Under the pieces are notes generated by a model. That model had not been told where the DNA came from. It saw only the letters and a program-made list of their open reading frames with translations, and ran no database searches. A stretch of 36,802 bases of DNA. Origin: a virus. The number at the start of each line of letters is the position of its first letter. Position 1 is the stretch's first letter. Shown piece after piece: positions 29,193-35,651 of the stretch. The stretch spans positions 1 to 36,802 of IMG/VR virus record IMGVR_UViG_3300032309_000433, one strand, 5' to 3'. The position numbers and the translations under genes are program-made.

Positions 29193-29863
29193 TAAATGTA
29201 TGTTGTGTTTACTATGGTAACAAATATAAACCAGAATATGTACAAATATTGTACAATATGGTTAATAGACATTTAACCGTACCTTTTGAATTTTATTGTT
29301 TTACAGATCATGTTAATTTGTTTGATCAAGTTCATCGTAAAATACATTTTAAATCATTTCCAAGATTTGATATGCAAGGTTGGTGGAACAAACTTCAATT
29401 ATTTCATCCACAAACAGGTTTACAAGGTGTAAATCTTTATTTTGATTTAGATGTTGTTATATTAAAAAATATAGATTGTTTTGCTACTTGGGGAGACGAA
29501 AATACTTTTGCAATTATAAATGATTTTAGTGGAAAAGAAGTATTAAACTCCAGTATAATGAAATGGAATAATATAAATGCTTCATCTTTAATATGGGAAA
29601 CTTATTTTGAAGATAGACCTAAATGGAGAAAAGTACAAGGCGATCAAAACGTTATTACAGATTTAATTAATAAACAATCAATTTTAAAAGTTTTTCCTGA
29701 TGAATGGACTTTTTCTTACAAATGGTATAGTAGAGTTAATCCAAGATTTCATAAGAGCGAATGGACGTTTGAACAAGACTTGAATGCTAAAGTGGCCGTT
29801 TTTCATGGTAAACCAGACCCTCATGAATCAGAACAAAAATGGGTAAAGGATAACTGGAAATAA
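29189..29863 (+). CDS. GT-A-type glycosyltransferase-like protein
   Basis: 224 residues. MINVCCVYYGNKYKPEYVQI begins a nucleotide-sugar fold. FEFYCFTDH and GWWNKLQLFHP precede LYFDLDVVILKNID (~83-96), with a DxD metal-binding motif. VFHGKPDPHE near the C-terminus is a conserved closing block of this phage glycosyltransferase group. It ends the six-gene sugar operon. A gap of 157 bases with early promoter signals follows, marking the end of the transcription unit. Confidence 0.8.
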   Translation: MINVCCVYYGNKYKPEYVQILYNMVNRHLTVPFEFYCFTDHVNLFDQVHRKIHFKSFPRFDMQGWWNKLQLFHPQTGLQGVNLYFDLDVVILKNIDCFATWGDENTFAIINDFSGKEVLNSSIMKWNNINASSLIWETYFEDRPKWRKVQGDQNVITDLINKQSILKVFPDEWTFSYKWYSRVNPRFHKSEWTFEQDLNAKVAVFHGKPDPHESEQKWVKDNWK

Positions 29864-29903
29864 TTTACACTTCACCTTCATTAGAACAAAACGTGAACAA
29901 TTA

Positions 29904-29940
29904 TATAAATAAGTAATTGAATATAAACACTTATTTCTTT
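29904..29940 (+). promoter_or_regulatory. Late-type box overlapping an AT-rich inverted repeat
   Basis: An exact TATAAATA (29904-29911) overlaps the left arm of an inverted repeat, AAATAAGT (29908-29915) with ACTTATTT (29930-29937), followed by a short pyrimidine run (CTTTT). The repeat could be a weak terminator for the sugar operon. The sequence ACTTATTTCTTT recurs at 31623, also ahead of an early-type promoter. Confidence 0.4.
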
Positions 29941-29960
29941 TAAAAAAGACAAAATAACGC

Positions 29961-29989
29961 TTGTATTGTATATTCCGGTATGTTATATT
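29961..29989 (+). promoter_or_regulatory. Sigma-70 promoter for the short-gene region
   Basis: TTGTAT (29961-29966), 17 bases, TATATT (29984-29989). The start would be near 29996, giving a leader of about 25 bases that ends with an AAAGGA ribosome-binding site before ATG 30021. AAGACAAAA, shared with two other promoters in the window, lies just upstream. Confidence 0.65.
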
Positions 29990-30020
29990 ATGTGTATAAA
30001 TTGAAATAAAGGACTATAAT

Positions 30021-30212
30021 ATGAAAACAAAAGATTATGCAGTAGAAGTTGCAGAAAAACAAGCTGACGTTGTTAAAGACTTGTTACTTAATAATGAAAT
30101 TACACAATCTCAAGCAGCAGACATGTTAAGTAAAATTCAAAATATTGAATTAATTACAAATATGGATTATGATGATATTGCCTACGAGTGGGTAATGGAA
30201 AGTAGAGGTTAA
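30021..30212 (+). CDS. Small early-type protein
   Basis: 63 residues, acidic, probably helical (EVAEKQADVVKDLLLNNEIT then SQAADMLSKIQNIELI). The ITQSQAADML segment resembles a single helix-turn-helix but is too short to call. It is the first gene behind a sigma-70 promoter with a good ribosome-binding site (AAAGGA). Probably a host-takeover or regulatory peptide; no family recognised. Confidence 0.6.
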   Translation: MKTKDYAVEVAEKQADVVKDLLLNNEITQSQAADMLSKIQNIELITNMDYDDIAYEWVMESRG

Positions 30213-30214
30213 TT

Positions 30215-30523
30215 ATGATATACTTAAATAAAAACGATATTGGAAAAAACGTTTACAGAGTTGTACAAGATTACGTTGTACAAGTTGCTTACTATGTAAA
30301 AGCTAAAAATGCTGACGAAGCCAGAGATATTTCTTTAGAATATGGTGGTATTAATAGTGATTATATTAAAGATGCTATCAAAGTAGATTCAGAACAATTA
30401 GAATTGGATTATTACGACACAGGTTATGATAATCAAACTGAAGAAATGTTAGGCAAAGTTATAATAGACACAAACGATCAAGACGAAGTAGAGCTTGACA
30501 AATACGCTACAGAAAGAGTATAA
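30215..30523 (+). CDS. Small acidic early-type protein
   Basis: 102 residues, strongly acidic. VVQVAYYVKAKNADEARDIS (~22-41) has the beta-alpha pattern of a small ferredoxin-like domain, and the C-terminal half is rich in Asp/Glu (NDQDEVELDKYATERV). No catalytic residues or cysteines. It follows the preceding gene by 2 bases. No specific function can be assigned. Confidence 0.6.
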   Translation: MIYLNKNDIGKNVYRVVQDYVVQVAYYVKAKNADEARDISLEYGGINSDYIKDAIKVDSEQLELDYYDTGYDNQTEEMLGKVIIDTNDQDEVELDKYATERV

Positions 30524-30524
30524 T

Positions 30525-30674
30525 ATGATATCAACTTTTTTATTTGGTTTCTTTTTTGCAATTTTTTTAATGAGTATGATACAATGTATTTTTATATTAA
30601 ACAGTATGAAAAAAACTTGTACCAGAATGATTAAAAATATTAATGGTATGAAAAGAACATTGAAAAATTATTAA
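30525..30674 (+). CDS. Small single-TM basic protein
   Basis: 49 residues: hydrophobic N-terminus (TFLFGFFFAIFLMSMIQCIF) then a basic tail (MKKTCTRMIKNINGMKRTLK). It follows the preceding stop by one base. A membrane-inserted peptide with a cytoplasmic basic tail is likely, but translation is supported only by position. Confidence 0.45.
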   Translation: MISTFLFGFFFAIFLMSMIQCIFILNSMKKTCTRMIKNINGMKRTLKNY

Positions 30675-30690
30675 CAACAGGAGATATATA

Positions 30691-30882
30691 ATGACAAACA
30701 TTGAACTAATACAAATAGATATACTTAACCAAATTATAAATGCTATAGATACTGAAGATATAGACAAAGCCAGAAAAACATTGGTTAAATTTAGAGATAC
30801 ACTACAAGAAGATGTTGATAAAGCAGAGTCAGATATTGATGTAATGTTACAATTAGAAAACGAAAGCAAATACGGTAAATAA
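30691..30882 (+). CDS. Small coiled-coil early-type protein
   Basis: 63 residues, acidic and helical (LIQIDILNQIINAIDTEDID, LQEDVDKAESDIDVMLQLEN). AGGAGAT lies about 8 bases before ATG, a good ribosome-binding site. It probably forms an alpha-helical oligomer. No family recognised. Confidence 0.55.
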   Translation: MTNIELIQIDILNQIINAIDTEDIDKARKTLVKFRDTLQEDVDKAESDIDVMLQLENESKYGK

Positions 30883-30883
30883 T

Positions 30884-31057
30884 ATGTGTGATAGAACTTT
30901 TAAAATTAAAAAAGGATCTATATTAGATACCAATACTAACACCATAACTACAGTATTAGAAGTTAATGGTTTAAACCCCAATAGAATGAGAAAAGTATCA
31001 GTTGCTGATAATAAATCATTTGGCAGACACGCAAATAATAAAAATGTTAACAAATAA
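30884..31057 (+). CDS. Small basic protein
   Basis: 57 residues (MCDRTFKIKKGSILDTNTNT, ITTVLEVNGLNPNRMRKVSV), one cysteine, predicted small beta-type domain. It begins one base after the preceding stop and overlaps the next gene by 14 bases. It has the compact form of phage early proteins. No function can be assigned. Confidence 0.45.
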   Translation: MCDRTFKIKKGSILDTNTNTITTVLEVNGLNPNRMRKVSVADNKSFGRHANNKNVNK

Positions 31058-31343
31058 ACAAAGATTAGAATTGGCCTTAACTCAATATCGGAAATGGTTA
31101 AAGTCATTAGGTTTAAAATTAAATAATAAAGGTAAAGTAATCAATAATCATAAAGGCTTTGATATACCTGATTACAAAACAAAAGATTCTATACCGACAA
31201 GTGATAGAATAGTTGGCGATACATATAAAAGAACTTATGCTACAAAGTTGCCAGCTGGTAAAACAATTGGTATTGCCTATAATAAAGGAGCATATCAAGT
31301 TGTAGATAGTAGTGATTTTAAAACAATGGGTAGAAAGATATAA
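31044..31343 (+). CDS. Conserved small T4-like phage protein
   Basis: 99 residues from ATG 31044, chosen over 31002 because it reduces overlap with the upstream gene from 56 to 14 bases; neither has a clear ribosome-binding site. The start, NKQRLELALTQYRKWLKSLG, is an amphipathic helix. The C-terminal part (YATKLPAGKTIGIAYNKGAY) has a beta pattern that I recall from T4-like cyanophage hypothetical proteins. The stop overlaps the next start by one base. Confidence 0.6.
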   Translation: MLTNKQRLELALTQYRKWLKSLGLKLNNKGKVINNHKGFDIPDYKTKDSIPTSDRIVGDTYKRTYATKLPAGKTIGIAYNKGAYQVVDSSDFKTMGRKI

Positions 31344-31492
31344 TGACAAATAAAGACTTATTTAAAGACGTAGATAAAAAAAGAAAAGGTAAAAAAACCA
31401 TAAATGGTTATTATTCAGATAAAACAGGTTTTTATACTTTGTATAAAGATGAAGATGGAAAATCAATAATTAAAAAGAAAAGTAAAAAATGA
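31343..31492 (+). CDS. Small Lys-rich protein
   Basis: 49 residues, highly basic (KDVDKKRKGKKTINGYYSDK), ending KKKSKK. It begins on the preceding stop (TAATG) and overlaps the next gene by 4 bases (ATGA), which supports translation. It may bind nucleic acid; no family recognised. Confidence 0.45.
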   Translation: MTNKDLFKDVDKKRKGKKTINGYYSDKTGFYTLYKDEDGKSIIKKKSKK

Positions 31493-31584
31493 TTTGGTTC
31501 TTTTTAGGCTTAATTATAGGTATATGGGCTGGCTGGAAATACGAACATGTGGTAAATGACGTTATTGAGTCATATTTTAAATAG
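31489..31584 (+). CDS. Tiny single-TM peptide (31 aa)
   Basis: MIWFFLGLIIGIWAGWKYEH followed by VVNDVIESYFK: a membrane span ending in Trp/Lys and a short acidic helix. It has the same layout as the 44-residue protein encoded at 9964. The ATGA overlap with the upstream gene supports translation. A terminator-like hairpin lies just after it. Confidence 0.45.
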   Translation: MIWFFLGLIIGIWAGWKYEHVVNDVIESYFK

Positions 31585-31594
31585 CTATATAAAT

Positions 31595-31618
31595 CAATAA
31601 CTTGAAGTCATTGTTTTT
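31595..31618 (+). terminator. Intrinsic terminator candidate
   Basis: CAATAAC (31595-31601) pairs with GTCATTG (31607-31613) with one A/C mismatch, around a five-base loop, and is followed immediately by five T (31614-31618). It lies after a run of short genes and before a promoter, as expected for a unit boundary. Confidence 0.45.
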
Positions 31619-31644
31619 AAATACTTATTTCTTTGACTTTAGGC

Positions 31645-31673
31645 TTGCAATTAAGACAAAAAAGTATTACCTT
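31645..31673 (+). promoter_or_regulatory. Probable sigma-70 promoter
   Basis: TTGCAA (31645-31650), 17 bases, TACCTT (31668-31673), a weaker match than the other promoters. The spacer begins TTAAGACAAAA, like the primase promoter. ACTTATTTCTTT (31623-31634) upstream is shared with the gap at 29930. It would drive the gene at 31703 with a leader of about 24 bases. Confidence 0.45.
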
Positions 31674-31702
31674 AATAGAATAAACTAACTGAAGTATATA
31701 TT

Positions 31703-32032
31703 ATGATAACTTATGATAAAGACACTCTGTTCAAAGAGTTTAAAGACGCCAAAGCAAAAGATGTTGCTTTGTCCACAAGAAAAAAATTAGAAGATAAAGA
31801 AACGGATATTTACACAAATCGTATTCAATTCTTTAAAGACCATATAAAAAACAAATCTGTTAACCCTAGAACTTATGACAATTTAGATATTAATTTTGAA
31901 GAATTGTTAAAAGCTTATGAAAGCGAAAATCCTAGAGATTACTTTTATTTGTCAGTATTTGGTAAAACTTACGACCAAAAAATGTGGGAAGAAGAAGCTG
32001 AATTAGAAAATGAAAAGCTTGCGAATATTTAG
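31703..32032 (+). CDS. Small charged early-type protein
   Basis: 109 residues, rich in Lys, Asp and Glu (FKDAKAKDVALSTRKKLEDK), predicted helical, with an acidic C-terminus (WEEEAELENEKLANI). No cysteine or membrane segment. It follows its own promoter and overlaps the lipoprotein gene downstream by 23 bases. No family recognised. Confidence 0.55.
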   Translation: MITYDKDTLFKEFKDAKAKDVALSTRKKLEDKETDIYTNRIQFFKDHIKNKSVNPRTYDNLDINFEELLKAYESENPRDYFYLSVFGKTYDQKMWEEEAELENEKLANI

Positions 32033-32501
32033 TTTACTTGCGATATTGTTGTTAGTTAACCAGTGTGCGAACAATCGTTCTCACGCTGGTGCTTTTTTAG
32101 GCGCTACAACAACCACAGCCGCATGTTTACAATTTACAGATAATCCAATTGTAGCTGCTACATGTGCAGTAGGTGGTGCTATTGTAGGTGCTGACATTAT
32201 GTATGGTTCAGATTATGATGTTCATAATGCTGTATTTGTTGATCATTTAAATAGAGGTTCATCTTCATCATATACAAATTGGCACAATGAAGCCACTAAT
32301 AATTCAGGTAGTGTAAAAACATATTCAACCTACATGGAGGGCCCCATGAAGTGTAAAGATTACGAATCAACAATTGACATAACAAGCCAATGGCCATTAA
32401 TTGGTATAGGCGGTATTAATAGAAAAGTAATGTTCGGTACTGCTTGTCAACAACCGGATGGAAGGTGGGTAGAAAGAGATAATTATGGAAGAACAAATTA
32501 A
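32010..32501 (+). CDS. Exported glycine-zipper protein, probable lipoprotein
   Basis: 163 residues. The signal (SLRIFSLLAILLLVNQC) ends in a lipobox-like LVNQC, less canonical than usual. A glycine-zipper segment follows (NPIVAATCAVGGAIVGADIM, ~45-64), as in bacterial 17-kDa surface antigens. The C-terminal half contains paired cysteines (MKCKDY and GTACQQPDGRWV) and ends like an outer-membrane protein domain. It probably sits in the outer membrane or periplasm of the infected cell. It overlaps both neighbouring genes. A role in exclusion or envelope modification is speculative. Confidence 0.65.
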   Translation: MKSLRIFSLLAILLLVNQCANNRSHAGAFLGATTTTAACLQFTDNPIVAATCAVGGAIVGADIMYGSDYDVHNAVFVDHLNRGSSSSYTNWHNEATNNSGSVKTYSTYMEGPMKCKDYESTIDITSQWPLIGIGGINRKVMFGTACQQPDGRWVERDNYGRTN

Positions 32502-32694
32502 ATTATTAAAAGCAAGAGAAAAAGCTATAATAGAAGAATTGGAATTTAGTCCTCTTAAAAGTTTAGAAAATGAACTTTATGAAATAAGAGATACTTTAGA
32601 AAAACTTGAAAACAAAGAACCATTAATTTATAATCAATATGACTCCTTTGATAAAGATTGGTCGCAAAACATAATAAAATATGGATCAGAATAA
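32485..32694 (+). CDS. Small coiled-coil protein
   Basis: 69 residues, mostly one charged helix (LKAREKAIIEELEFSPLKSL, ELYEIRDTLEKLENKEP) with a short acidic tail. The start overlaps the preceding lipoprotein gene by 17 bases, and the stop touches the next start. No family recognised; translational coupling supports the call. Confidence 0.55.
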   Translation: MEEQIKLLKAREKAIIEELEFSPLKSLENELYEIRDTLEKLENKEPLIYNQYDSFDKDWSQNIIKYGSE

Positions 32695-32795
32695 TGGAAT
32701 TAAATCCTAGAGAAAAAAAACAATTAGAATCAGTATGTGTAGGCATATGCTTATATTTTATATTAATTTTAATGTTAATAGCAATATCTAAATGA
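32694..32795 (+). CDS. Tiny single-TM peptide (33 aa)
   Basis: MELNPREKKQLESVCVGICL then YFILILMLIAISK: a charged N-terminus and a C-terminal membrane span, so probably tail-anchored. It overlaps the preceding stop (TAATG) and the next start (ATGA), which supports real translation. Function unknown. Confidence 0.45.
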   Translation: MELNPREKKQLESVCVGICLYFILILMLIAISK

Positions 32796-33430
32796 GTAGT
32801 AACTTAAAAAAATTACCAGAATTTTTAAAACCATTCTTTATAGAACTTAAAGATACAACTATCTTTATATTTAATGATATTTTTAATGGTATTAAATTGA
32901 TATTGCCTAAAAAACAAATGATATATTCTTGGAGATTGAAAAGAGTAGTACCTAATTTACGAAAATATTTTTTAGTAATATTTTTAATCTATTTTGTTTT
33001 ACATATTGGTATTTCAAAGGTGAAAGCAAATGAAACTTTTGTTATGCCTAAAGTAGAAATGTCTGAAGAAGAAAAACAACACGATAATGCTTTATATCAA
33101 AAAGTAATTAAAGATATAGATAATTTAAATAATAAACATACATACGAATTAAGTAGAACTATAACACCAAAAGAAAGTGCTAATCAAAACTGTTATGTAT
33201 CTATAAAAATTACACAAGAAGGAGAAAGTGTTGTTAAAAAAGAAATTTTGGAGTGTGCTGACGGTAGAAAGGGTTTAATTACACCTAGCTATTGGGAATT
33301 ATTTGCACAATTCTATTATAGAGATGTATCGGCTCCTGAATATTGCCGATATTATAGTAGACCAGATCACGCCTTTAAATCGTTCGGAAAGACGTGCCTA
33401 AACAAGAACGGTGAATGGAGAGTGCAATAA
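32792..33430 (+). CDS. Membrane-anchored exported protein
   Basis: 212 residues. An amphipathic N-terminal region (LPEFLKPFFIELKDTTIFIF) is followed by a basic stretch and one membrane span (YFLVIFLIYFVLHIGI, ~59-74). The remainder is hydrophilic and contains four cysteines, at NQNCYV, ILECADGRKG, EYCRYY and KTCLNKNGEW, consistent with disulfides in the periplasm. The C-terminal CxNKNGEWR resembles the end of the lipoprotein encoded at 32010 (CQQPDGRWV), suggesting a related fold. It begins 4 bases before the upstream stop. Function unknown. Confidence 0.6.
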   Translation: MSSNLKKLPEFLKPFFIELKDTTIFIFNDIFNGIKLILPKKQMIYSWRLKRVVPNLRKYFLVIFLIYFVLHIGISKVKANETFVMPKVEMSEEEKQHDNALYQKVIKDIDNLNNKHTYELSRTITPKESANQNCYVSIKITQEGESVVKKEILECADGRKGLITPSYWELFAQFYYRDVSAPEYCRYYSRPDHAFKSFGKTCLNKNGEWRVQ

Positions 33431-33570
33431 TGTTTAAAAACATTATAATCGCTACACTCTTATACATGTTAGTATTTAATGTGTCAGTTAATGAACTTTT
33501 TAATACACTTAGAAAAGGACTTGACAAAACACAAGAAATAGTATATGATGTACAAAGGAGTGTGAAATAA
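33430..33570 (+). CDS. Small membrane protein
   Basis: 46 residues: membrane span (NIIIATLLYMLVFNVSVNEL) then a charged helix (LRKGLDKTQEIVYDVQRSVK). It starts on the preceding stop (TAATG). A strong promoter lies within its 3' part. A single-span peptide with a coiled tail; no family recognised. Confidence 0.5.
   Translation: MFKNIIIATLLYMLVFNVSVNELFNTLRKGLDKTQEIVYDVQRSVK
33521..33549 (+). promoter_or_regulatory. Strong sigma-70 promoter inside a small gene
   Basis: TTGACA (33521-33526), exactly 17 bases, TATGAT (33544-33549). Transcription would begin near 33556 and serve the lipoprotein gene at 33572, with a purine-rich AAAGGAG at 33554-33560. Location within the preceding coding region is common for phage early promoters. 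Confidence 0.6.
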
Positions 33571-33571
33571 T

Positions 33572-34195
33572 ATGATGATAAGAACAATAATGATAGTAAT
33601 ATTAGGCATGCTAATGGGAGCATGTGCTAATACTGGTTTAAATCAAACCTATGAAATTAAAGCAGAAAAAGAAAAAACGTTAGACGTTGTTCCTGCTTGG
33701 TACATGAATCAAATAAAACAAAAAGAAGTTTGTAATCTTAACTCTATAGAGTCAAAAGGCACAGACAAATTATGTTTATTTGGTGCAGGTACTGCTGTAT
33801 CGCCCGATTTAAACCTTGCAATTGAAAAAGCTAGAATGTTAGCAAAAGCGGATATCGCTGATGTTATCAAAGGTGAGATGAACAAACAATCTAAACAGTT
33901 TATAACTGAATTGGGTAAATCAGAAACAAAAACTGTAGTATCACAAGTTGAATCTACTTTAGTGAATGTAATACAAAATACACCTGTAAGAGGTTATGAA
34001 GTATTTGCTCAAGAAGTAACAGCAACAAATCAAGGTTACTATAGAGCATGGGTTGGTTTAAAACTGCCTTTAGGTGAATATAATAAGATGTATCACTACA
34101 ATATTGAAGAAGTGGCGAACTCTTATAAACTAAAAGAAAAGGCTGATCAAGCGTTTAAAGAAACAGTTAAGAACGTTGAAAACAAGGCTAACTAA
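33572..34195 (+). CDS. LPP20-like lipoprotein
   Basis: 207 residues. MIRTIMIVILGMLMGAC is a lipoprotein signal with lipidated Cys at ~18. The mature domain has VPAWYMNQ, CLFGAGTAVSPDLNLAIEKA, RMLAKADIADVIKGEM and GYYRAWVGLKLPLGEYN, the block order of LPP20-family lipoproteins (PAWY...GxGxA...A...A+..ADI...YRAWV). The family is found in Gram-negative outer envelopes, and its function is unclear. It has its own strong promoter, and its stop touches the next start. A phage copy may alter the host envelope early in infection. Confidence 0.75.
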   Translation: MMIRTIMIVILGMLMGACANTGLNQTYEIKAEKEKTLDVVPAWYMNQIKQKEVCNLNSIESKGTDKLCLFGAGTAVSPDLNLAIEKARMLAKADIADVIKGEMNKQSKQFITELGKSETKTVVSQVESTLVNVIQNTPVRGYEVFAQEVTATNQGYYRAWVGLKLPLGEYNKMYHYNIEEVANSYKLKEKADQAFKETVKNVENKAN

Positions 34196-34473
34196 TGAGT
34201 GATATATCTAGCATTTTAATATACTCCAAAAATAATTGCGGATATTGTGTTAAGGCTAAGTTGTTATTAAATAATCTTGGCCTTACATACACAGAAAAAA
34301 AGTTTGAAGATTTTACTTCGACTGAAGCATTATTTGAAGATATAGGTAAAAATGTTAGATCAATGCCACAGATTAAAATTAATGGTGAACTTATTGGTGG
34401 TTATAATCAATTAGTCGAATATTTACACGATAAGGGTTTAGTTAATTTTGAAGGTAAAATTGTTAATGAGTGA
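34195..34473 (+). CDS. Glutaredoxin
   Basis: 92 residues. CGYC (residues 15-18) is the redox active site, preceded by ILIYSKNN on strand 1. RSMPQIKINGELIGGYNQLV contains the cis-Pro and the GG glutathione-binding segment. It can reduce ribonucleotide reductase, whose CESC tail is encoded at 22880, or protein disulfides. Typical of T4-like phages. The end overlaps the next gene by 8 bases. Confidence 0.92.
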   Translation: MSDISSILIYSKNNCGYCVKAKLLLNNLGLTYTEKKFEDFTSTEALFEDIGKNVRSMPQIKINGELIGGYNQLVEYLHDKGLVNFEGKIVNE

Positions 34474-34948
34474 TAAAGATAAAGTAATTTTATTTCCAAC
34501 AGATAGAATTGTTAATAAACAAACAGCTAAACAAGACCCGAAAGCAACAGAAAAAATCAGATTAGAAAATACAAAAGAATTTGTAGAGGGTAATGTTGAT
34601 GAAATTGCCATGCTGATTTTAAGAAAATTTGTGCAAATGGCCATGTTAACAGAAAAACCAGAATTTACAAAAGATTTAGGTTTATTGGTAGATATTATGA
34701 GAGGTATGATATATAGAGACTTTGATGTTAATCATCCAGCACAAAGATTAGCTGATAAAATTACTGATGTTAAAATGACAAGATTTGGCCCACAAGTTAT
34801 TATTGATTATAATAAAGTGTTGCCTGAAGAAAAACACAAACCACACAAACCTTTTAGTAAAGATATAAAAGACGAAATTAAACGAACCAATGATGGTTGG
34901 ACAGATTTTGAACCAGATTTTGAAACACCAGATGATTGGGAAAAATAG
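34466..34948 (+). CDS. Conserved T4-like marine phage protein
   Basis: 160 residues from ATG 34466, preferred because it gives an 8-base overlap (ATGAGTGA) with the glutaredoxin stop; an in-frame ATG at 34448 is possible. VILFPTDRIVNKQ starts the protein, ILRKFVQMAMLTEKPEFTKD is a helical core, and the C-terminus is acidic (WTDFEPDFETPDDWEK). I recognise it as a conserved hypothetical of T4-like marine phages. No catalytic residues visible. Confidence 0.65.
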   Translation: MSDKDKVILFPTDRIVNKQTAKQDPKATEKIRLENTKEFVEGNVDEIAMLILRKFVQMAMLTEKPEFTKDLGLLVDIMRGMIYRDFDVNHPAQRLADKITDVKMTRFGPQVIIDYNKVLPEEKHKPHKPFSKDIKDEIKRTNDGWTDFEPDFETPDDWEK

Positions 34949-35027
34949 TTTTATAGAAATTCCTAATGGAATCGCCTTTGCAGGTTGTAAAATAGCAATT
35001 GAAATAAGGAGAAAATATAATGTTTAA
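34932..35027 (+). CDS. Possible tiny protein (31 aa)
   Basis: MIGKNSFIEIPNGIAFAGCK followed by IAIEIRRKYNV. It overlaps the ends of both neighbours, has no good ribosome-binding site and fills the gap between them. The amino-acid pattern looks protein-like, but the support is weak. Confidence 0.3.
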   Translation: MIGKNSFIEIPNGIAFAGCKIAIEIRRKYNV

Positions 35028-35310
35028 AACATTAAAAAGAGCATTTACACGTGGTAATGCTTCAAAAACACAAAAAGTACTTAACCTATTGTCGTCTGGG
35101 AAACCAGTGTCATGGAAAACTTTGAGAGACAGATTTGATCTAGTATCTCCAAGAGCTATGATTGACAAATTAAGATTAGAAGGAAATATGATTTATATCA
35201 ATAAAACTTCTAAAGGTACTTCATATAGATTAGGAACACCATCTAAAGCAATTATTGCTGCTGGTATCAAAAAACTATATGGAAAAGAGTTATACTCTTA
35301 TAACGCTTAA
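35020..35310 (+). CDS. Winged-helix-like small protein
   Basis: 96 residues. KTQKVLNLLSSGKPVSWKTL followed by RDRFDLVSPRAMIDKLRLEG has the helix spacing of a winged helix that discriminates DNA or RNA ends, followed by a strand (NMIYINKTSKGTSYRLG). The N-terminus is basic. AAGGAG precedes the start, and a strong terminator follows, so it probably ends a unit. Possibly a phage transcription factor; this type is conserved in T4-like marine phages. Confidence 0.65.
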   Translation: MFKTLKRAFTRGNASKTQKVLNLLSSGKPVSWKTLRDRFDLVSPRAMIDKLRLEGNMIYINKTSKGTSYRLGTPSKAIIAAGIKKLYGKELYSYNA

Positions 35311-35319
35311 TTAGTGTTG

Positions 35320-35357
35320 ATAGAGGCGAGAAATATATAACGCTCGCCTCTATTTAA
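35320..35357 (+). terminator. Strong intrinsic terminator
   Basis: ATAGAGGCGAG (35320-35330) pairs perfectly with CTCGCCTCTAT (35343-35353), an 11-base-pair stem with a 12-base loop, followed by TTTAAAT. It ends the unit containing the winged-helix-like gene. The stem is long enough to work on both strands. Confidence 0.8.
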
Positions 35358-35372
35358 ATAATAAGGAGATTT

Positions 35373-35651
35373 ATGGCATACGAAGTAAAAAGAAAATTTA
35401 AAGATAGTTTAATAGTAGAAAAAAAAATTAATTCATTAACAGATAGAGAATCTTACTCACAAGAAATAAATGAAGAATATGGTGAGGGTGGCGGCTTAAA
35501 TGCTGGTTATGATATAGTAGAAGCAGTAGCAAAATATTCTAATGAACAAGGTAAAAAAGGTAAAGAATACGGTAAAGATTTTATATTTAAAACTACCAGT
35601 TACAATGAAGTAATGGGAGACGAAACAGTAGTATTTGAACATAAAGCATAA
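35373..35651 (+). CDS. Small charged phage protein
   Basis: 92 residues, charged (SLIVEKKINSLTDRESYSQE, GKKGKEYGKDFIFKTTS), with a Gly-rich centre (EEYGEGGGLNAG). AAGGAG about 7 bases before ATG is a strong ribosome-binding site, and the gene follows the terminator. No family recognised. The stop touches the start of the exonuclease gene, suggesting joint expression. Confidence 0.6.
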   Translation: MAYEVKRKFKDSLIVEKKINSLTDRESYSQEINEEYGEGGGLNAGYDIVEAVAKYSNEQGKKGKEYGKDFIFKTTSYNEVMGDETVVFEHKA

